A stretch of 5,104 bases of DNA, from the NCBI GenBank assembly GCA_028822475.1, contig JAPKDT010000156.1, forward strand, positions 1-5,104. The letters are read 5' to 3'. The notes below the pieces were generated by a model, which was not told where the DNA came from, did no database searches, and was given only the letters and a program-made list of their open reading frames with translations. Positions 1 through 5,104 of the stretch are shown in pieces. A program made the position numbers and the translations under genes. The stretch comes from SAR324 cluster bacterium. Its GTDB lineage: Bacteria > SAR324 > NAC60-12. How positions within the stretch are numbered: the first letter of the stretch is position 1; the number at the start of each line of letters is the position of its first letter.

Positions 1-131
1 TGCAAGATTATGCGATGATTCCACTAGTCCATCGTGGAGATGTTTCAGCTCATTCTAATAAGATTTCTGGAGTACTCATAAATCCCTGGGATTCAGAACT
101 CTGGAATATTGCCGATTGGACTCGCAAGTAA
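1..131 (+). CDS. Peptide ABC transporter substrate-binding protein, C-terminal fragment (SBP family 5)
   Basis: This is the 3' end of a gene whose start lies outside the window; 42 codons are visible (from base 3) before the TAA at 129-131. The fragment contains VHRGDVSAHSNKISGV followed by NPWDSELWNIADWTRK. The closing WDSELWNIADW pattern is characteristic of the C-terminus of family 5 extracellular solute-binding proteins (the DppA/OppA type). These bind peptides or other small ligands in the periplasm, or as a lipoprotein on the outer face of the membrane, and hand them to the permease pair. Two genes for exactly such a permease pair follow at 214 and 1220, in the usual binding protein-permease-permease order, which supports the call. 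The N-terminal signal and the ligand-binding pocket are not visible, so the substrate cannot be judged. The reading frame is intact and the gene ends about 24 bases before the terminator hairpin. Confidence 0.85.
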   Translation, partial: QDYAMIPLVHRGDVSAHSNKISGVLINPWDSELWNIADWTRK

Positions 132-154
132 CCTCGAGTTTTAGTCAGTACTTT

Positions 155-189
155 ACGGTTTGCGGATTCAGGTTCGCAAACCGTTTTTT
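155..189 (+). terminator. Intrinsic terminator after the binding-protein gene
   Basis: The perfect 10-bp stem ACGGTTTGCG (155-164) pairs with CGCAAACCGT (175-184). It can extend by one A-T and two G-T pairs to leave a four-base loop at 168-171. It is followed directly by six T residues (184-189). This is a textbook Rho-independent terminator for + strand transcription; there is no A-run on the other side, so it would not work in reverse. It sits between the stop of the binding-protein gene (131) and the TTG start of the first permease gene (214). It therefore probably lowers, rather than abolishes, transcription of the permeases. That role is inference; the hairpin and T-run are seen directly. 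Confidence 0.9.
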
Positions 190-213
190 ATTTAACCTCT
201 AGGCGACCGAACA

Positions 214-1227
214 TTGATCCACTTCATCATTCGCCGCATATTGATTGCCATTCCTACCTTACTGGTAATCAGCTTCATCATTTTCGCCATTCTCGATTTG
301 GCCCCGAACGATCCCACTGGGAATTTACCAATGACAGTGCCTGCGGAGGTACGTGAAAAAATCCGTGAGTCACTCGGACTTGGTCAGCCCATGCACGTCC
401 GCTTTGGCAAGTGGCTGGTACAATTCTTCGTCAACGAACCGCTGAATATACTTCATGATGGATTTGGAATAACCATCGGAGATGCGGAAAACAGAACCCG
501 AATTCTTTCATGGGCGACACGTAGTCCGGTTGTGGACCTGATAATTCAGCGTACTCCACAAACACTCTGGGTCGTAGGACTTTCTTATTTATTCGGTATC
601 TTGATCGCGATTCCAATCGGTATTATTTCGGCATACAAACAGTATTCATGGTTCGATCAGGTGGGTACTTTCGTTACTATGGTCGGATTTTCCGTGCCAA
701 CTTTTTTTACTGGCATGCTCGCAATTATTCTTTTCAGTGTACAGTTAAAGTGGTTCCCGATGATTTATGACACGACACTGGAGGTCAACAGTTGGGATAA
801 TTTTGTCTTGCAGGTCAAACAGATGTTCATGCCGGTCGCGGTACTTGCTCTTTACAATGCTTCACAACTTAGCCGCTTTATGCGTGCTTCAATACTGGAC
901 AACCTTAATTTAGATTATGTGCGAACCGCACGATCCAAAGGACGTTCTGAACAGGTAGTATTATTGATTCATGTGTTGCGTAACAGCTTGATTCCTGTGG
1001 TGACTTTGATTGCTCTTGGAATTCCCACAATTTTCAGCGGGGCGATCATTACTGAACAAATTTTCAGAGTCAACGGTCTTGGACAGCTCCTGATCATTGG
1101 GATTGAAAGCGCAGACATACCTCTGGTTCAGACCTTGACATTCCTTTTTGCTGTGCTGATTGTGCTATTCAATCTCATCGCCGATGTGATTTACGGCATA
1201 CTCGATCCTAGAATACGTTATGACTGA
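214..1227 (+). CDS. dppB: Peptide-type ABC transporter permease, DppB/OppB family
   Basis: This is an inner-membrane channel subunit of an oligopeptide-type ABC importer, 337 residues, in the family's normal size range. The N-terminus (FIIRRILIAIPTLLVISFII, about residues 4-23) is the typical first transmembrane helix. A longer extracytoplasmic stretch (about 30-115) follows, including SLGLGQPMHVRFGKW and the RSPVVDLI segment. Further hydrophobic helices lie near 117-140, 150-175, 204-215, 258-282 and 303-327. The EAA loop that contacts the ATPase is clear: DYVRTARSKG at 234-243, then VLRNSLIP at 254-261. The C-terminus ends GILDPRIRYD, also typical. The start is TTG at 214: an in-frame stop at 193-195 leaves no earlier start codon, and a weak ribosome site (AGGCGA, 201-206) lies 7 nt upstream. 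It overlaps the next permease gene by 8 nt. The symbol reflects family; dipeptides, oligopeptides, nickel or sugars are all possible substrates. Confidence 0.93.
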   Translation: MIHFIIRRILIAIPTLLVISFIIFAILDLAPNDPTGNLPMTVPAEVREKIRESLGLGQPMHVRFGKWLVQFFVNEPLNILHDGFGITIGDAENRTRILSWATRSPVVDLIIQRTPQTLWVVGLSYLFGILIAIPIGIISAYKQYSWFDQVGTFVTMVGFSVPTFFTGMLAIILFSVQLKWFPMIYDTTLEVNSWDNFVLQVKQMFMPVAVLALYNASQLSRFMRASILDNLNLDYVRTARSKGRSEQVVLLIHVLRNSLIPVVTLIALGIPTIFSGAIITEQIFRVNGLGQLLIIGIESADIPLVQTLTFLFAVLIVLFNLIADVIYGILDPRIRYD

Positions 1228-2143
1228 AAATTCAACTCCAGCAGAAACAGTCGAGTCTGTCACGCAACACCGCTCACTCTGGGGAGATGTCTGGCGGCAG
1301 TTCCGGAAGCATAAAGGTGCTATGACCGGTGTGATTGTTTTTATTTTTATCACTCTTATGGTTTCAATCGGCCCCATTATTCACGATATTGAACCCAGTG
1401 CAATCAATTTTCGTGAAAGGAATCTTGGACCAACCCTGGATCACCCTCTCGGCACTGACAACATTGGTCACGATACCTTAGCGCAGATTCTGGCAGGAGG
1501 ACAGGTTTCATTAGCGGTCGGTTTCTTGGCCATGCTGATTGCACTTTTTTTGGGAACATTCGTTGGAGTTTTGGCCGGTTTTTTCAAATCCCTGGACGGT
1601 CCGCTCATGCGTTTGACAGATTTATTTCTTGCGCTGCCGATTCTGCCTCTGCTACTGGTGATCATCCTGCTTTTCCGCGATACTCTGCGTAGACTATACG
1701 GACCAGAAGCGGGTATCTTTTTGCTGATTGTTTTCATTATCGGTATTACCAGTTGGATGCACACAGCCCGGATAGTGAGAGGAGACGTGCTTGGCATTAA
1801 GGAACGTGAATTTGTCACAGCCGCTCACAGCATCGGCACCAAAAAAAGACGAATTATTTTCAGGCACATCCTGCCTAATATCCTCAGTCCGATTATGGTT
1901 TCCGCGACATTGGGTATTGCCAATGCAATCATCACAGAATCAGCCTTATCTTTCCTCGGCCTCGGCTTTCCCCCAGATTTTCCAACTTGGGGCAGACTCC
2001 TTTACGACGGAGCAAACTTTATTCAGATAACTCCGTCACGTGCGATCTGGCCCGGACTCTTTATTGCCCTGACTGTTCTCAGCGTCAACTATATCGGAGA
2101 CGGACTGCGCGATGCACTTGATCCCAGATTGCGTGGACGATGA
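1220..2143 (+). CDS. dppC: Peptide-type ABC transporter permease, DppC/OppC family
   Basis: This is the second channel subunit, 307 residues, expected to form a heterodimer with the DppB-type protein in the inner membrane. A hydrophilic N-terminus with WRQFRKHKGAMTG (25-37) leads into the first helix (about 35-53), as in OppC N-terminal domains. The conserved HPLGTDNIGHDTLAQILAGG (75-94) precedes the core permease domain, with helices near 95-120, 132-152, 165-180, 222-240 and 275-291. The EAA loop is EFVTAAHSIG (197-206) followed by HILPN (216-220). Near the end are ESALSFLGLGFPPDFPTWG (240-258) and the C-terminal GDGLRDALDPRLRGR, both family hallmarks. The ATG at 1220 lies inside the end of the upstream permease gene and has no clear Shine-Dalgarno sequence, so translation is probably coupled to that gene. 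ATPase genes do not follow; the next gene, 46 nt on, is a propeller protein. Confidence 0.94.
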   Translation: MTENSTPAETVESVTQHRSLWGDVWRQFRKHKGAMTGVIVFIFITLMVSIGPIIHDIEPSAINFRERNLGPTLDHPLGTDNIGHDTLAQILAGGQVSLAVGFLAMLIALFLGTFVGVLAGFFKSLDGPLMRLTDLFLALPILPLLLVIILLFRDTLRRLYGPEAGIFLLIVFIIGITSWMHTARIVRGDVLGIKEREFVTAAHSIGTKKRRIIFRHILPNILSPIMVSATLGIANAIITESALSFLGLGFPPDFPTWGRLLYDGANFIQITPSRAIWPGLFIALTVLSVNYIGDGLRDALDPRLRGR

Positions 2144-2189
2144 TTGCTGTGCTCTCAAATATTTATCATACTAGCCCAACAAAACTCTC

Positions 2190-5104
2190 ATGAATAATTC
2201 TGTTTCGAAATCCAGTGTAACATCATCTTCTATTCCGCATTTAGACACGCTGCGCTGGCGCAGTATTGGTCCTTCGCGGGGAGGGCGTGTAGTTGCTGTT
2301 GCAGGAGATCCAGTTAATTCACAGGTTTTTTATTTTGGTGGCGTGGCCGGTGGTATCTGGAAAACCGTGGACGGAGGCACCTATTGGGAAAATGTGTCTG
2401 ACGGTTTTTTAAAAAGTGCGGCGGTCGGTGCTTTAACAGTTGCACCTTCCGATAATAATGTGATCTATGCCGGAATGGGAGAATCCACCATCCGGATTGA
2501 TGTCTCGTTCGGTGACGGAATTTACAAATCCACCGATGCGGGTAAAACATGGAAAAACATAGGACTCCAGAAAACCAGACATGTCAGCGAAATTCGTGTG
2601 CATCCGGAAAATCCGGATTTGGTTTACGTCTCGGCTTTCGGTGATGCCTTTGGCCCAAACAAAGATAGAGGGATTTATCGTTCCAGTGACGGCGGTGAAA
2701 ACTGGGAGCAAATCCTTTTCCGTAGTGAAAAAGCAGGTGCTATCGATTTGAGCATTGATCCTAATAATCCACGAATTCTCTATGCTTCTTTCTGGGAGGC
2801 CTACCGAAACTTTTGGAGCATGAACAGCGGCGGTCCTGACAGCAGCCTTTACCGTTCAAAAGACGGCGGAGATTCCTGGACTGAGATCACAAATAATCCC
2901 GGACTTCCGAAAGGCACAAAAGGGAAAATCGGTGTGAGTATTTCTCCAGCAAAGAGTGGACGGATCTGGGCCATTATCGAAGCGGAAGAAGCTGGACTTT
3001 ACCGCTCAGATAACAGTGGTGAAAGCTGGGTTAAAACTTCCGGCAACCGTGATTTGATTCACCGTCCCTGGTATTATTGCCACGTCTTCGCTGATCCTCA
3101 ACACGCCGACACGGTTTATATCACCAATCAGCAAATGTGGAAATCAACTGACGGCGGTACTAATTTTTCTGAAATCACCACTCCGCATGGTGATAATCAC
3201 GACCTCTGGATCGATCCGAAAAACCCCTTACGCATGGTTCAGGGCAACGACGGAGGAGCTTGTGTTTCTTACAACGGTGGAGAAACATGGTCTACAATTT
3301 ATAACCAAATCACAGCGCAGTTTTACCGTATCGACATTGACAATGAGTTTCCCTATCGTGTTTATGCCACTCAACAGGACAACACGAGCATCAGCGTCCC
3401 AAGTGCCAGCGCCTACGGTGCAATTACGCTTCAGGAAAGCACTTTTCCCGGAACAGGTGAAAGTGGATTCATTGCGGTAAAACCAGATGATTCGGACATT
3501 GTTTACATCGGCGCGGTCGGAAGTTCTCCTGGCGGAGAAGGGGCATTGCAGCACTATAACCATAAAACAAAACAGCTGCGACTGGTAAATATCTGGCCTG
3601 AAGAAAGGTTCGGTTGGGCTCCAAAAGACTTGAAATACCGCTTTTCCTGGACCTTCCCGATTGCCTTTTCTCCTCATGATAGCGGAATCGTCTATGCTTG
3701 CGGGAACCATGTCTTCCGCACAAAGAATGAAGGACACAGTTGGGAGTCCATCAGTCCGGACTTGACCCGCGCTGACGAAAGCAAACTTGGCGTTTCTGGT
3801 GGGTTGACTATTGACAGCAGCGGAGCGGAACATTACGCGAGTATTTCAACTTTTGCGGAATCACCTCACCAGTCTGGCGTTTACTGGGCAGGAAGCGATG
3901 ACGGCCTCGTCCATACATCAAGAGACAATGGAAAAAACTGGCAAGATATCACTCCACCTGACCTTCCGGAATGGTCGTATATTTTCTGTATTGAAACTTC
4001 CGTACATGATCCGGAAACTATTTTTCTTTCCGCCACACGATACAAACTGAATGATTACAGACCCCTGATTTACAAGTCAACAGACGGTGGACAAAACTGG
4101 AGCAGCATCAACGGCGACTATCCGAAAACTGAAATCAGCAGGGTTATCCGCGAAGATCCTACTTGTCCAGGTTTGTTGTTCGTCGGTTCTGAAACCGGAA
4201 TTTTTATGAGTGATAATTTTGGAAAAAATTGGTTTAAACTTGGAGGAAATTTTCCGGTTGTTCCAGTTTACGATTTGAAAATCAAGCAGGATGATTTAGT
4301 TGTCGGTACACACGGACGCTCTTTCTGGATTCTGGATGACCTGACTCCGCTCAGAAAATTTGCCCGAAAATCTTCAGCAAGCAAAAAAAGAGAGTCTGAC
4401 GATGTCCAGTTTTTTCCACCACGCACAACCTTCCGCCGCACCTTAAACTGGAGCGTCAACCTCTTTTTCGGAGACGGGAAAAACTACAGTCCGGATTTTG
4501 GTATGCCAGGAACACATTATGAAGAAACCACACCGGAGGGAGAAAAACGATTGCGTTATTTGGATATGGGAGAAAATCCTCCCGAAGGTGTGATTGTGAA
4601 TTATTTTATGGAATCAGTTCCGCAGGAAATTTTGGAGTTAGTTATTTTAGATGCCAGCGGTAAGGTAATCGAGCACTTTTCAAGTAAATTATCCAACTCT
4701 GACCCTAAAGAAAAAGATGATAAACAAGAAGACGACAAACCCAGTTTACCAACAAAACTTGGCTTCAACCGTTTCGTTTGGAATATGCGCTACCCCGGCC
4801 CGGAAGTGAAAATTGATAAAGCACTTGAAAAACCTGGTTATAAACAGTTGGGACGTGATGCACCCTTTGGTGGTGGTTCCGACGGTGGTCCGACTGCGCC
4901 TCCTGGTAAATATCAAGTACAGTTAAAAACTGGGAAGACTAAAATTACACATTCCTTTGAAATTACTAAAGACCCCCGTTTAGAAACCTCTGCAGAGGAT
5001 TTTGCCCTGCAGTTTGAACTCTGGTCAAAAATCGGAAATCAAGTTTCAGCAACTAACTCCGCAATTAACAAAGTGCGAAAAATAAACCTGCAAATTACGG
5101 AATT
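2190..5104 (+). CDS. Large Asp-box (BNR/VPS10-like) beta-propeller protein, 3' end beyond window
   Basis: The frame is open for 971 codons from ATG 2190 to the window edge; TAG at 2172-2174 excludes longer starts, and no Shine-Dalgarno is visible. Asp-box motifs (S-x-D-x-G-x-x-W) end near residues 66, 121, 172, 230, 280, 326, 367, 518, 584, 637 and 681, e.g. YKSTDAGKTW and YRSSDGGENW. Propeller entry LRWRSIGPSRGGRV (21-34), QFYRIDIDNEFPYRVYATQQ (377-396) and exit THGRSFWILDD (707-717) match the family often annotated as VPS10-domain or BNR-repeat glycosyl hydrolase. A linker rich in K, D and E (838-850), an Ig-like part (NRFVWNMRYPGP, PPGKYQVQL) and a helical stretch (from about 931) follow. 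Relatives run to about 1000-1100 residues, so little is missing. The sialidase FRIP motif is absent and I can assign no catalytic residues. The biochemical role is unknown; ligand binding or scaffolding is as likely as hydrolysis. Unlike many relatives, it has no N-terminal signal peptide. Confidence 0.88.
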   Translation, partial: MNNSVSKSSVTSSSIPHLDTLRWRSIGPSRGGRVVAVAGDPVNSQVFYFGGVAGGIWKTVDGGTYWENVSDGFLKSAAVGALTVAPSDNNVIYAGMGESTIRIDVSFGDGIYKSTDAGKTWKNIGLQKTRHVSEIRVHPENPDLVYVSAFGDAFGPNKDRGIYRSSDGGENWEQILFRSEKAGAIDLSIDPNNPRILYASFWEAYRNFWSMNSGGPDSSLYRSKDGGDSWTEITNNPGLPKGTKGKIGVSISPAKSGRIWAIIEAEEAGLYRSDNSGESWVKTSGNRDLIHRPWYYCHVFADPQHADTVYITNQQMWKSTDGGTNFSEITTPHGDNHDLWIDPKNPLRMVQGNDGGACVSYNGGETWSTIYNQITAQFYRIDIDNEFPYRVYATQQDNTSISVPSASAYGAITLQESTFPGTGESGFIAVKPDDSDIVYIGAVGSSPGGEGALQHYNHKTKQLRLVNIWPEERFGWAPKDLKYRFSWTFPIAFSPHDSGIVYACGNHVFRTKNEGHSWESISPDLTRADESKLGVSGGLTIDSSGAEHYASISTFAESPHQSGVYWAGSDDGLVHTSRDNGKNWQDITPPDLPEWSYIFCIETSVHDPETIFLSATRYKLNDYRPLIYKSTDGGQNWSSINGDYPKTEISRVIREDPTCPGLLFVGSETGIFMSDNFGKNWFKLGGNFPVVPVYDLKIKQDDLVVGTHGRSFWILDDLTPLRKFARKSSASKKRESDDVQFFPPRTTFRRTLNWSVNLFFGDGKNYSPDFGMPGTHYEETTPEGEKRLRYLDMGENPPEGVIVNYFMESVPQEILELVILDASGKVIEHFSSKLSNSDPKEKDDKQEDDKPSLPTKLGFNRFVWNMRYPGPEVKIDKALEKPGYKQLGRDAPFGGGSDGGPTAPPGKYQVQLKTGKTKITHSFEITKDPRLETSAEDFALQFELWSKIGNQVSATNSAINKVRKINLQITE

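Noticed and set aside
1468..1818. 116-codon open frame on the - strand
   Set aside because: It is antisense to the core of the DppC-type permease, including part of the EAA region. The translation is Lys/Ser/Pro/Arg-rich with no domain, as expected from a reverse reading of membrane-protein codons.
2157..2164. AAATATTT palindrome between the second permease and the propeller gene
   Set aside because: It is eight A/T bases with no G-C pairs and no T-run, so it is neither a terminator nor a convincing operator.
2144..2172. Possible promoter: TTGCTG (2144-2149) and CATACT (2167-2172), 17-nt spacer
   Set aside because: The boxes match the sigma-70 consensus at only 3/6 and 4/6 positions. The spacing is right and it would give a very short leader, but matches this weak are expected by chance.
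3228..3833. 201-codon open frame on the - strand
   Set aside because: It lies wholly inside the propeller gene and is antisense to recognisable Asp-box and conserved family motifs. Its translation has no recognisable domain.
2355..4234. Recurring short nucleotide strings such as GACGGCGGT or GACGGTGG inside the propeller gene
   Set aside because: They encode the repeated Asp-box residues (Asp-Gly-Gly), occur at blade intervals and vary at third positions. They are protein repeats, not a DNA repeat array.
2190..5104. Sialidase (neuraminidase) identity for the Asp-box protein
   Set aside because: Asp boxes alone do not define a sialidase. The F/Y-R-I-P motif is absent and I cannot identify the arginine triad or nucleophilic tyrosine. 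Length and flanking motifs fit the larger VPS10/BNR-like family instead.

Overview
This looks like bacterial chromosomal DNA of roughly 45% G+C, gene-dense, with all genes on the + strand. The features suggest a free-living heterotroph that takes up peptides or similar small solutes: an oligopeptide-type ABC importer next to a very large Asp-box (BNR/VPS10-like) beta-propeller protein. Such propeller proteins are common in uncultured marine and soil lineages (for example Chloroflexota/SAR202, Acidobacteriota, Gemmatimonadota). I cannot fix the phylum from the sequence. Translation signals are weak: one TTG start and little or no Shine-Dalgarno sequence.

Layout. (1) Bases 1-131 are the last 42 codons of a family 5 extracellular solute-binding protein. 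(2) Bases 155-189 hold a strong intrinsic terminator hairpin with a T-run. (3) Bases 214-1227 encode a DppB/OppB-type permease starting at TTG. (4) Bases 1220-2143 encode a DppC/OppC-type permease that overlaps the first by 8 nt. (5) After 46 nt, a long reading frame opens at 2190 and is still open at the window edge (5104). Its 971 visible residues form an Asp-box propeller protein with at least eleven Asp-box copies and a C-terminal Ig-like/helical tail.

How they fit together. The binding protein captures the ligand outside the membrane and the two permeases form the channel. The ATPase subunits (DppD/DppF type) that would energise it are not in the window. The terminator between the binding protein and the permeases probably acts as a partial terminator that keeps the binding protein in excess. 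The propeller protein may be read through from the permease genes, but its link to transport is only positional. Its visible N-terminus has no signal peptide, although many family members are exported.

There is no gene-free stretch longer than 300 bases. I saw no RNA genes, mobile elements, CRISPR array or long nucleotide repeats. The most useful second-look items are the leaderless propeller protein in the position where transporter ATPases usually sit, and the terminator inside the transporter operon.
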